From: Oscillospiraceae bacterium
Lineage (GTDB): Bacteria > Bacillota > Clostridia > Oscillospirales > Ruminococcaceae
Assembly (NCBI GenBank): GCA_017432285.1
Contig: JAFRJM010000008.1
Coordinates: forward strand, 44,153 to 108,152
Direction of reading: 5' to 3'
DNA: 64,000 nucleotides
Under the pieces are notes generated by a model. The model did no database searches, was not told the DNA's origin, and worked only from the letters and a program-made list of their open reading frames with translations. Positions 24,660 to 31,843 of the stretch are shown piece after piece. Made by a program: the position numbers and the translations under genes. Each line of letters opens with the position of its first letter. Position 1 is the first letter of the stretch.

Positions 24660-25829
24660 CTAGATCCTGTAATCTCTGACAAACTCGTTGACAGCAAGCA
24701 TGTTTTCAGACCTTGCATCATTGCGGTAAGAGACCATCTTGTTCTCACTGAAAATGAATCCACCATCTTTTCCAAGTTCATCGCACAGCCGTTTAGCATA
24801 AGCAACACACTCTTCAGGCGTTCCGTTAGATAAGAGATCTGTAGTCATTCCGCCCATGATAGCCACATTCGGAAGAGCTTCACGGAACTCAAATGGGTCG
24901 TCCTGTTCAATGTGGAATGTCAGGAGGCCTTTAGGATAATCTTTGAAGTACTCGGCCAGTCTCAGAACACTTCCTTCGGTAAAGATGCGAATATTCATTT
25001 TGTTTTCTGCATAGACGTCTAGCAGTTTCTTTAAATATGGCCAGTAGAAGCGCTCAAACTGTTTTTTGTTCATCATGTTGTGTGCAAGCATGAGAATAGA
25101 TGAATCGAAGCAGTATTTGTAATTCGGGCCTTTGGCATCCCTTATCTTCTGATAGATAGGTTCCATGCGCTCGACTTCCCATCTCTGTATAAACGTATCG
25201 AGAAGTTCGGGGCTACGTCTCATAGCTACAGAGAACTGCTGCAATCCCAGAAGATCGCTCATCATGATCTCCACTGCGGGTACCACAGCGCCTTTCATGG
25301 GGTTGTTCGGTGACAGCCCCGGAAGACCGTATCTGTCCATCACTTTTGCCATATGAAGGATGAACTTTATATAAGCCATGTATTCCTTAAAGGTGTTTTT
25401 CCATATGGCCTTGTCTTTTTTCTCCCAGCTTTCGCCGTATTTTTTCGGGAGGATCACTTCCCATGCATATTTTATAGGGTCATCTAGATACTCCAGCAAT
25501 GTCTCCGGCGTGCAGTGCGCATGGTCGTGGATACCTATGACTTCCTTGTCGTAATAATAGTATCCGCCCTCTCCGAATGCCTCGGTAACATTGAACTGAT
25601 TGCGTATACCTACATCAAGGATCCCGTCTATTGGATACTTGTCAAGAAAGTGCAGCACACACTCTTCCATGACATCAAAATTGGTCATCGCTTCATCAAG
25701 AGTATGTCCGGCATCAAATACTTTCCAGGTCACGACATTCGCAAAATGCGGGATCCTTTCCGTCTTCTTGAAATTTGCTGCATCCCGGAACAACCGGACA
25801 CGTTCTGCTTTCAGTTCTTTTGCATTCAA
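24660..25829 (-). CDS. URO-D family methyltransferase lacking the HxC zinc motif
   Basis: 389 residues from a TTG at 25829 with GGAGGGA upstream. URO-D superfamily: early segment RIPHFANVVTWKVFDAG, NNPMKGAVVPAVEIMMSDLLG, FDSSILMLAHNMM, and the barrel end GGMTTDLLSNGTPEEC. At the place where the zinc-binding HxCG is expected it reads IRIFTEGSVLRL, so the metal ligands are absent. It therefore belongs to a different branch from the two 350-residue paralogues in this window. Its place after the corrinoid activator gene and before a second URO-D gene suggests it works on the corrinoid protein of this operon, either as methyltransferase I with another chemistry or as a paired subunit (inference). 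Confidence 0.75.
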   Translation of the reverse strand: MNAKELKAERVRLFRDAANFKKTERIPHFANVVTWKVFDAGHTLDEAMTNFDVMEECVLHFLDKYPIDGILDVGIRNQFNVTEAFGEGGYYYYDKEVIGIHDHAHCTPETLLEYLDDPIKYAWEVILPKKYGESWEKKDKAIWKNTFKEYMAYIKFILHMAKVMDRYGLPGLSPNNPMKGAVVPAVEIMMSDLLGLQQFSVAMRRSPELLDTFIQRWEVERMEPIYQKIRDAKGPNYKYCFDSSILMLAHNMMNKKQFERFYWPYLKKLLDVYAENKMNIRIFTEGSVLRLAEYFKDYPKGLLTFHIEQDDPFEFREALPNVAIMGGMTTDLLSNGTPEECVAYAKRLCDELGKDGGFIFSENKMVSYRNDARSENMLAVNEFVRDYRI

Positions 25830-25883
25830 TTTTTTACTTCCCTCCGATCAGGTATCATTATCACCTATTGAGGTGGCTGGGAA

Positions 25884-27365
25884 TTATTTCAGGGTTTCCC
25901 GGAAATTCATGGCTCTGGCGAACGTGCCGGAAAATTCTTTCAGACTTGCCAGCTCCAGGAACTCGATCTTTTCTTTCAGCTCCTGGGCACGCGCTATCTC
26001 AGTCTTGTCACGGGCCATCAGCTTAGCACCACTGCCGGCAGCATTACCTACGGCAGTGATCCGGCCCTGAAGTTCTTCAGGCAAAAGGCCAATGCGACAG
26101 GCACTGTCCGGATTCATAAAACTTCCGAAAGCCCCTGCCAGGAGCACACGCTTGATATCGAGCACTTCTCTGCCAAGCTGTTTCGCCATGAGCTGCACAC
26201 CGGCGCATATAGCTCCCTTCGCCATCTGAACCTGCCTGATATCTTCCTGGTTCAGATATATGCCGTCACGAAGAGGTATGTATCTCTGTCCGTCGATCTC
26301 TTCTGTTGAACTTATACGGCCCCGTTTATTGATCAATCCGGCCTCCAGGCTGACCGCTACAGCATCGATGAGCCCTGAACCGCAGATCCCCTCTGCTTTT
26401 CCGCCTCCGATAACACTGCAGTGAAATACACCTTCCTCATACTTCACATGATCTATGGCTCCGTCTGTACCGCGCATGCCGAAAAGGATATTCGCTCCTT
26501 CCAGCGCCGGTCCGGCCGCCGTGGAACAGGCTATCATCCGCTCCCTGTTCCCCAGAACCATCTCTCCGTTGGTGCCGATATCCACCATCAGCGTCAGCTC
26601 ATCAGCATCGTACATTCTTGTGGAAAGCACACATCCCATCGTATCAGCACCGACATACCCTGAAATGTCCGGCACAATAAGTAACTGAGCATTTTTACAG
26701 ATGGGCAGTATATCTCTGCAGGGAACGGTCTTCGCCTCATTCAGCACCGGACCAAAAGGAATGGTAACAAGGTTCTGCGGCGATATGCCGAGGAAAAGCT
26801 GCTGCATAGCAGGGTTCCCCACAACAGACACCAGTCCAATCTCGGCAGGCTCGACTTCTGCCTGTCTGCAGACATCCTGAATAAGTTCGGTCAGTTTCTG
26901 CCTGATGACATCCCTCTCTGTCTCAAGCTTGCCGGCCAAAGCCTCCCGGATACGGGATATTACATCCGCTCCGAAAGCTATCTGAGGGTTCAGCGCACTG
27001 GCTGACGCTATCTCTCGGCCGCTTGTCCCGTCAAGCAAAAAGCACACCACAGAAGTGGTGCCTATATCTATTGCCACAAGCATGCCAGGACACAAAGGAT
27101 CCACACGTCCCTCTGTCTCAATCCCGACACGCATCACATGCAGGTCCTTCTTCTCGGGAATAAGGACCTGCATGTTTTTCTCTATTATTGTCTGGCATGC
27201 AAGCGCTTCCGTCCCATCAACGATCACGGTGCACTTGCCGCACTTTCCATTTCCTCCGCAAGGCGCATCCAACAGGATCCCAGCAGAGCGAAGGGCTTCC
27301 ATTACACTCGTTCCCTCTGCAACATCCTGGAAGATGTCTGCAGGAAGGATGTGGATCACAGGCAT
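25884..27365 (-). CDS. Corrinoid protein reductive activator (2Fe-2S plus ASKHA domain)
   Basis: 493 residues. N-terminal plant-type 2Fe-2S ferredoxin domain with Cys36, Cys42, Cys45 and Cys57 (APCGGNGKCGKC...C). Then an actin-like ATPase (ASKHA, DUF4445) region: VAIDIGTTSVVCFLLDG, NPQIAFGADVISRI, VVGNPAMQQLFLG, MVDIGTNGEMVLG, CGSGLIDAVA, VLLAGAFGSFMNP. Such proteins (RACo, RamA-like) use ATP to reduce inactivated Co(II) corrinoid back to Co(I). It lies in the corrinoid methyltransferase operon, whose corrinoid protein is the presumed client. A second copy for the acs system is at 36208-37881. A strong hairpin (27389-27417) precedes it. Confidence 0.9.
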   Translation of the reverse strand: MPVIHILPADIFQDVAEGTSVMEALRSAGILLDAPCGGNGKCGKCTVIVDGTEALACQTIIEKNMQVLIPEKKDLHVMRVGIETEGRVDPLCPGMLVAIDIGTTSVVCFLLDGTSGREIASASALNPQIAFGADVISRIREALAGKLETERDVIRQKLTELIQDVCRQAEVEPAEIGLVSVVGNPAMQQLFLGISPQNLVTIPFGPVLNEAKTVPCRDILPICKNAQLLIVPDISGYVGADTMGCVLSTRMYDADELTLMVDIGTNGEMVLGNRERMIACSTAAGPALEGANILFGMRGTDGAIDHVKYEEGVFHCSVIGGGKAEGICGSGLIDAVAVSLEAGLINKRGRISSTEEIDGQRYIPLRDGIYLNQEDIRQVQMAKGAICAGVQLMAKQLGREVLDIKRVLLAGAFGSFMNPDSACRIGLLPEELQGRITAVGNAAGSGAKLMARDKTEIARAQELKEKIEFLELASLKEFSGTFARAMNFRETLK

Positions 27366-27388
27366 ATTTTGTCTCTCATTCTAATTTG

Positions 27389-27417
27389 GGGAGCAGTCAC
27401 TGAAGGTGACTGCTCCC
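27389..27417 (-). other. Intercistronic hairpin before the corrinoid activator gene
   Basis: Perfect 12-bp stem (GGGAGCAGTCAC and its complement) with a five-base loop, between the stop of the methyltransferase gene (27437) and the start of the activator gene (27365). It has no T-run on the minus strand, so it looks more like an mRNA-stability or partial-attenuation element than a full terminator. Confidence 0.6.
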
Positions 27418-27436
27418 GCTTATGGTATCCGATTTA

Positions 27437-28246
27437 TTATTTCTTCTGTCCGAACAATCCCTTACGGAAAGCCCTGTTGTATTTTCTGCCGGATTTGTCT
27501 CTCAGTGTCAAAGCCTCGCAAGCATAGATCGTTCCGATCATATCCTCATCGCAAGGATCCATGATGGCGCTGTCAAGACCGGCCGCCAATGCATAAGCCA
27601 TGCAGTTGCGGTTGATGTACTTTCTGGCAGGCATCTCAAAACTTATGTTGGAGATAGCACCGGTGACCTTTACTTCCGGTGCAAAGGCATGAATGTGCTC
27701 AATGCAGTAGACGAAATCATCCATAGCGCTCGGCATCGTGGCAAGAGCCATGACGCAAGGATCTATGTGGACCTGATTCAGCGCAACGCCATACTTGTTG
27801 GCCTTATCGATTATGCGCTTGGCGATCTCAACTTTCTTTTCAGAATCTGAAGGAATACCGTCCTTGTCGCATGTAAGACCAATTACTTCCCAAGGGGTGC
27901 CTGCTATGATGGGGAATATCGTCTCGCACTTCGTTCCTTCTTCGTTGACTGAGTTAACAAGACCCGGTTTGTTCACATGCCCTTCTTTAAGTATCCTTGC
28001 AAGAAGTTCCGCGTTAGGAGAGTCGATGCAGATCGGTACGTCTGTTGCTCCCTGGATCAGGTTTATCAGCCACACCATTGTATCGTACTCGATATCGGTT
28101 TCAGTGCTGGGAGAGCAGTCAATAAAGTTTGCACCTGCCTCTGCCTGTGCGATAGCACGCTTAATGATGACCTTCTCGTTCTTCTCAGCAATAGCCTTCT
28201 TAACAGCCGGTATTGCTCCATTGATCTTTTCGCCAATGATAATCAT
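27437..28246 (-). CDS. Methyltetrahydrofolate:corrinoid methyltransferase (MT II, AcsE/MtrH-like)
   Basis: 269 residues, pterin-binding (dihydropteroate synthase-like) TIM barrel. Motifs: MIIIGEKINGAIPAVKKAI, AEAGANFIDCSPS, VPICIDSPN, KPGLVNSVNEEG, GAISNISFEMPAR (Asn ligand of the pterin), and AMDPC-like IMDPCDEDM. It moves the methyl group between the corrinoid protein and tetrahydrofolate. Related to AcsE at 33185-33970 of this window but in the demethylase-type operon, so it probably delivers substrate-derived methyl groups to tetrahydrofolate. Directly follows the corrinoid protein gene. Confidence 0.88.
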   Translation of the reverse strand: MIIIGEKINGAIPAVKKAIAEKNEKVIIKRAIAQAEAGANFIDCSPSTETDIEYDTMVWLINLIQGATDVPICIDSPNAELLARILKEGHVNKPGLVNSVNEEGTKCETIFPIIAGTPWEVIGLTCDKDGIPSDSEKKVEIAKRIIDKANKYGVALNQVHIDPCVMALATMPSAMDDFVYCIEHIHAFAPEVKVTGAISNISFEMPARKYINRNCMAYALAAGLDSAIMDPCDEDMIGTIYACEALTLRDKSGRKYNRAFRKGLFGQKK

Positions 28247-28274
28247 TCCTTTTTAATCTCCTTTTTCATAAAAT

Positions 28275-28306
28275 TGGCGCGTCAGATAAATATCACCAAC
28301 GCGCCA
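28275..28306 (-). other. Hairpin between corrinoid protein and methyltransferase genes
   Basis: Eight-bp GC-rich stem (TGGCGCGT / ACGCGCCA) with a 16-base loop, in the 76-base gap between the two genes. Behind it on the minus strand comes ATTTTATGAAAAAG, a poor T-run. It may tune expression so that the abundant corrinoid protein exceeds the downstream enzymes (inference). Confidence 0.45.
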
Positions 28307-28322
28307 TGAAATGTCTATAGAT

Positions 28323-28958
28323 TTATGCCTCTGCTGCCCACTCTTTGCAGACATTGATTGTCTTCTGCGGTGAGTGTGCCCACTCGTCAGCTCCCATAGC
28401 TGCACAAGCCTCCGGGCTAACCGGTGCTCCGCCAATAATGATCTTGCAATCCAAACCTGCAGCTCTTATAGCATCCACTGTTTCCTTCATAGAATCAAGT
28501 GCGAGCGTAAGAACGCCTGAAAGGGCAACGATCTTGATGTTCTGCTCTTTGGCAACTTCAACGACCTTCTCCGGTGCCACATCGATACCGAGGTCAACGA
28601 CATCAAACCCTGCTGCTTCAAGCATGGATCTTACGATGTTCTTGCCGATATCATGCAGGTCGTCTTTTACAGTGCAGAGGATCATCTTTGTCTTGGGGCC
28701 GGCACTTTCAGAACCGACAAGAGCAGGTGTCAGGATCTCCACAGCCTGAGTCATAAGCTCACCGGCGTAGATAAGGTCACCGACGAAATACTCGCCTTCC
28801 TCGAAGAGAGAACCGACTTTCTCCATGCCCTTCTGGCAAGCTTCCATAGCTTTTTCGGCCTCTGATCCGCCGTCTTCCATGACGCCTTCAAGGATCTCTA
28901 TCATAGCATCTTCGTCGAGATCTCCCATTACGTCTACCAAGTTATCAAAATCCAGCAT
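28323..28958 (-). CDS. Corrinoid (B12-binding) methyl-carrier protein
   Basis: 211 residues, MtaC/MttC-type. An N-terminal helical cap (about 1-90, AMIEILEGVMEDGG, LIYAGELMTQAVEILTPAL) is followed by a Rossmann-like B12 domain with DLHDIGKNIV, in which His102 is the lower cobalt ligand, then VVDLGIDVAPEKVVE, IVALSGVLTLALDSMKE and IIIGGAPVSPEACAAMGADEW. It carries the methyl group from the URO-D type methyltransferase to the MT II protein. First gene of the operon, start preceded by GGAGG. Confidence 0.93.
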   Translation of the reverse strand: MLDFDNLVDVMGDLDEDAMIEILEGVMEDGGSEAEKAMEACQKGMEKVGSLFEEGEYFVGDLIYAGELMTQAVEILTPALVGSESAGPKTKMILCTVKDDLHDIGKNIVRSMLEAAGFDVVDLGIDVAPEKVVEVAKEQNIKIVALSGVLTLALDSMKETVDAIRAAGLDCKIIIGGAPVSPEACAAMGADEWAHSPQKTINVCKEWAAEA

Positions 28959-29003
28959 TATCTAACCTCCAAAATGATGAATATATATTGATTGCATAGC
29001 TAT

Positions 29004-29012
29004 ATTATACCA
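29004..29012 (-). promoter_or_regulatory. Extended -10 promoter of the methyltransferase operon
   Basis: On the minus strand TGGTATAAT, an extended -10 box, lies about 45 bases before the corrinoid protein start codon. No good -35 box is visible at the right distance, as is usual for extended -10 promoters. No sigma54-type GG-N10-GC element was recognised. Confidence 0.45.
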
Positions 29013-29112
29013 GCAAATTTAAGCGATGATCTTTCGTTTCCGTTCCTGCTTCCTGGATGCTACAGGACTTTCAACCTCAGCACATCACTTAGATGTACTT
29101 ATTGTAAAGCAG

Positions 29113-29142
29113 AGGTAACAGCATGTCAATTTGCTGTTACCT
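29113..29142. other. 11-bp inverted repeat in the divergent region
   Basis: AGGTAACAGCA and its exact complement are separated by eight bases, in the 349-base region between the methyltransferase operon and the acs operon. It has no T-run and sits between the two assigned promoters. It may be an operator shared by both operons or the end of a leader transcript. The rest of the region is AT-rich and shows no gene. Confidence 0.4.
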
Positions 29143-29182
29143 ATTTAATGTAATATTATTTTGATACTACTTTATTTTTTCT

Positions 29183-29211
29183 TTGCTATGCAGTATATAC
29201 AAGTATATAAT
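29183..29211 (+). promoter_or_regulatory. Promoter of the nickel-protein/acs operon
   Basis: TTGCTA (29183-29188) and TATAAT (29206-29211) are 17 bases apart, about 100 bases upstream of the first gene. Around the -10 box a CAGTA...TACTG pair gives partial dyad symmetry, so a regulator could bind there. Confidence 0.5.
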
Positions 29212-29307
29212 AGTACTGTTATACGTATGCTGTCTGATAGCCATCTTCTAAAGGCGCTTCAGATATACATAAAATGATAAATAATCACCAAAGAAGAGGC
29301 TATTATA

Positions 29308-29574
29308 ATGCACGAAATCGGACATCCGCATCATGAACATACCCATGAGAACATCACAGCCTTTGAAAGCGTGGAACAGGCTGTAAAAGTTCTCGATTAT
29401 ATGCTCGACCACAACAAGCACCATGCAGAAGAAGTACACGAGATCTGCCACAAGCTGGAACTGTCCGGCGAAGCGGAAGCCGCAGAGTTTCTCGATAAGG
29501 CAGTTGATGCTTTCAGAGAAGGCAATACTTTGATGGAAAATGCTCTTCGTCTTCTGAAAAAAGAGGAAAACTGA
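29308..29574 (+). CDS. Histidine-rich small protein, candidate nickel handling
   Basis: 88 residues. The N-terminus is a metal-binding type cluster (MHEIGHPHHEHTHE: His 2, 6, 8, 9, 11, 13), with more His at 35, 38, 39, 44 and 48 and Cys47 in a helical segment (DHNKHHAEEVHEICHK). The remainder is an acidic amphipathic helix hairpin. No named family recognised. It is the first gene of an operon that continues with a CooT-like nickel protein, CooC and the acetyl-CoA synthase genes, whose A-cluster needs nickel. Nickel storage or delivery is therefore a fair inference. Confidence 0.65.
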   Translation: MHEIGHPHHEHTHENITAFESVEQAVKVLDYMLDHNKHHAEEVHEICHKLELSGEAEAAEFLDKAVDAFREGNTLMENALRLLKKEEN

Positions 29575-29576
29575 CA

Positions 29577-29783
29577 ATGTGTCTTTCTACACTATATAAG
29601 ATCAAAGACGATAACGAAGAACGCGAAAAGATCGCAGAATATATCAGTAATGTAGTCTGCCGTGATGGTAAATATGTCTTCACCGATGTCATGGGTGATG
29701 AATTCTCCGTTAGAGGCAGCATCCGTTCACTGGACCTTGTCAAGAACGAGATAACCATAAAGGTCGACAAGGAAACTGCATGA
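29577..29783 (+). CDS. cooT: CooT-family nickel-binding protein
   Basis: 68 residues, the usual CooT length. It begins MCLSTLYKI with the conserved Cys2 that binds Ni(II) in the CooT dimer and ends with an SH3-like beta barrel (KYVFTDVMGDEFSVRGSI, SLDLVKNEITIKV). CooT acts in maturation of nickel enzymes of CO metabolism. Two bases separate it from the His-rich gene and it overlaps the next gene by four bases. Confidence 0.78.
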   Translation: MCLSTLYKIKDDNEEREKIAEYISNVVCRDGKYVFTDVMGDEFSVRGSIRSLDLVKNEITIKVDKETA

Positions 29784-30004
29784 GATACGAACTTATTCGC
29801 GAGATATACAACAAATGCTCTGGGAACCAGATGCGGGATGTTTTTATAAGCAACCCCGATACTGATGACCCGGAAATGTTTGTGCGCGATATGCTGAAAG
29901 GAAAAGAAGTCCAGATCGAAAGAGAAGACCTTCCTGACGGCACCGTCGTCATCAACGCCGTTGTTGCAGGACTGGAGCAACGGTTCACTTTCTCTCCGGA
30001 CTGA
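29780..30004 (+). CDS. 74-residue conserved-looking protein of unknown function
   Basis: 74 residues starting at an ATG that overlaps the cooT stop (ATGA), so it is translationally coupled to cooT. Sequence is mixed alpha/beta: MRYELIREIYNKCSGNQMRD, an acidic middle (NPDTDDPEMFVRDML) and a beta end (DGTVVINAVVAGLEQRFTF). One Cys (13). No family recognised. Given its position between cooT and cooC it is a candidate accessory factor for nickel insertion. Confidence 0.55.
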   Translation: MRYELIREIYNKCSGNQMRDVFISNPDTDDPEMFVRDMLKGKEVQIEREDLPDGTVVINAVVAGLEQRFTFSPD

Positions 30005-30047
30005 TAAACAGATCCTGACAAACTACATTAAATAATTGGAGGCACTT

Positions 30048-30821
30048 ATGGCAACATATACCCTGGCGGTTGCCGGCAAAGGCGGAACAGGCAAGACCAC
30101 AATATGCGGCATGCTTATCGACTGGCTCTGCAAAAACGGAAAGACTCCTGTTCTTGCTGTTGATGCTGACGCCAACTCAAACCTTAATGAGGTCCTTGGC
30201 GTTGAGATAGAACACACTCTGGGTGAGATCAGAGAAATCATCGCATCGGCGGACAAGGCTGAGGTCAGCCCCATTCCTGCCAGTATGAGCAAAAAAGAAT
30301 TTATGGACGCAAAATTCCACACAGCACTTATCGAAGAAGACGACTTCGACATGCTGGTTATGGGACGCACGCAGGGCAAAGGATGCTACTGCTTTGTAAA
30401 CGATCTTCTGAGCGCTGAACTGAGAAAACTTCAAGGCGCATACAAATACATGATAGTCGACAACGAGGCAGGCATGGAGCACATCAGCAGAGGTGTCCTT
30501 CCCTCAGTCAACTGCATCATCCTTGTCTCAGACTGCTCAAGGAGAGGCATTCAGGCAGTAGCCCGCATTGCGGAACTCGTAAAAGAGGTCGACATCGGCG
30601 TCGATCACGCATATCTCATCGTTAACCGTGCACCTGGCGGAGTTCTGAACGAAGGTGTAAAGGAAGAGATAGAAAAAAATGGTCTTGATCTTATCGGCGT
30701 CGTCCCTCATGACGAATTGGTCTATGAATATGACTCCGAAGGCCGGCCTACTGCAAAACTGCCGGATGATTCACCTGCAAGAGCAGCAGTAAACAAGATC
30801 GCGGAAAAACTATTTGCATAA
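30048..30821 (+). CDS. cooC: CooC/AcsF-type nickel-insertion ATPase
   Basis: 257 residues from the ATG at 30048, behind TTGGAGG; a TTG at 30036 lies inside that ribosome site and is rejected. SIMIBI-class P-loop with deviant Walker A (AGKGGTGKTT, residues 9-18), VDADANSNL, the Ni-binding CXC motif Cys113-Tyr-Cys115 (dimer interface in CooC1), MIVDNEAGMEHISRG (switch), and SDCSRRGIQA. It loads nickel into CODH or acetyl-CoA synthase. Placement directly before acsD supports an AcsF-like role in ACS maturation. Confidence 0.9.
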   Translation: MATYTLAVAGKGGTGKTTICGMLIDWLCKNGKTPVLAVDADANSNLNEVLGVEIEHTLGEIREIIASADKAEVSPIPASMSKKEFMDAKFHTALIEEDDFDMLVMGRTQGKGCYCFVNDLLSAELRKLQGAYKYMIVDNEAGMEHISRGVLPSVNCIILVSDCSRRGIQAVARIAELVKEVDIGVDHAYLIVNRAPGGVLNEGVKEEIEKNGLDLIGVVPHDELVYEYDSEGRPTAKLPDDSPARAAVNKIAEKLFA

Positions 30822-30886
30822 GGCAGCACTGACCTGCCAATTAAATAAGAAACAATATCATATGTTTATGATATGGAGGTAAAAAC

Positions 30887-31828
30887 ATGGCTTTTACACG
30901 CAAGCCACAGGTCTATTCCTCATCTATCAATGAAGTTACAATAGGTGTTGGGGAAAAAGCTGTGACATTCGGCGGCTCAAACATCATGCCGCTGTACACC
31001 TTTGACGCTCCGGCAAAGAACAAAGTTGCTATCGGAGTCGAGATCACTGACTCGGGCGTGGATAGGACACTTCCCGGAATCGCTGCCTATTATGAAGGCG
31101 CTGAGACCATCAGTGAGATCGCAGCACGCGCTGCCGAGATGCCCGGTGCCGATTTCGTCGTGCTGGCTCTCAACGGAGCAGATCCCAACGGGGATAACCG
31201 CCCTGTAGAGGAATGTGTCGAAATCGCCAAGCAGGTCGCTGATGCGATCGATGTACCGCTGGCTATAGTCGGTGCAAGGAACGTTGAAAAAGACACAGCT
31301 CTTTTCACGGCCATTTCTGAAGCTCTTCAGGGAAAAAACGTTCTCTTCGTCTCAGCAAGAGAGGAAGACTATAAGACGATTGCCGCTTCTGCAGTTATGG
31401 CTTACAGCAACAAGATCTCTGCAGAATCTGCCGTTGACATCAACCTCGCAAAACAGCTGAACGTACTGCTGTCCCAGATGGGGATCAAACCCGAGTCATA
31501 TGTGATGAACGTCGGCGCAGCAGCTGCCGGATACGGCTATGACTATGTTGCCTCCACCCTTGACAGGGTAAAAGATGCAGCTCTTGCCCAGAACGATGTG
31601 ATGCTGCAGATGCCCATTATCACACCTGTCTCTCAGGAAGCCTGGGCAGTCAAGGAAGCTATCGTCACTGAAGAAGATTACCCTGACTGGGGCGACAGAG
31701 AGACCCGCGGCGTCGATATGGAAGTATGCACAGCTGCCGCTGTTATTGCCGGCGGATCTGATGCAGTGATCCTGAGACATCCACAATCTGTGGCAACAAT
31801 CTCCGGCTTGATAGCCGATCTTATGTAA
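30887..31828 (+). CDS. acsD: CODH/ACS corrinoid iron-sulfur protein, small (delta) subunit
   Basis: 313 residues, the usual size. TIM-barrel subunit of the corrinoid/iron-sulfur protein (CFeSP): PLYTFDAPAKNKVAIGVEITDSG, ADFVVLALNGADPNG, QMGIKPESYVMNVGAAAAGYGYDYV, and AVILRHPQSVATISGLI at the end. With AcsC it carries the methyl group from AcsE to the A-cluster of AcsB. A small hairpin (ATATCATA / TATGATAT, 30855-30874) ends directly before the ribosome site GGAGGT and could modulate translation. Confidence 0.93.
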   Translation: MAFTRKPQVYSSSINEVTIGVGEKAVTFGGSNIMPLYTFDAPAKNKVAIGVEITDSGVDRTLPGIAAYYEGAETISEIAARAAEMPGADFVVLALNGADPNGDNRPVEECVEIAKQVADAIDVPLAIVGARNVEKDTALFTAISEALQGKNVLFVSAREEDYKTIAASAVMAYSNKISAESAVDINLAKQLNVLLSQMGIKPESYVMNVGAAAAGYGYDYVASTLDRVKDAALAQNDVMLQMPIITPVSQEAWAVKEAIVTEEDYPDWGDRETRGVDMEVCTAAAVIAGGSDAVILRHPQSVATISGLIADLM

Positions 31829-31843
31829 AGGAGGGATCATTCC

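Noticed and set aside
23259-25829. Annotation of the URO-D proteins as heme-pathway uroporphyrinogen decarboxylase (HemE).
   Set aside because: Three unlike copies, corrinoid methyltransferase neighbours and the HSC motif in two of them point to the methyltransferase branch; no other heme genes are near.
28981-29300. Possible cobalamin riboswitch ahead of the corrinoid protein operon.
   Set aside because: I looked for the B12-box type core and the conserved GGGAA/GCCACTG elements on the minus strand and did not find them.
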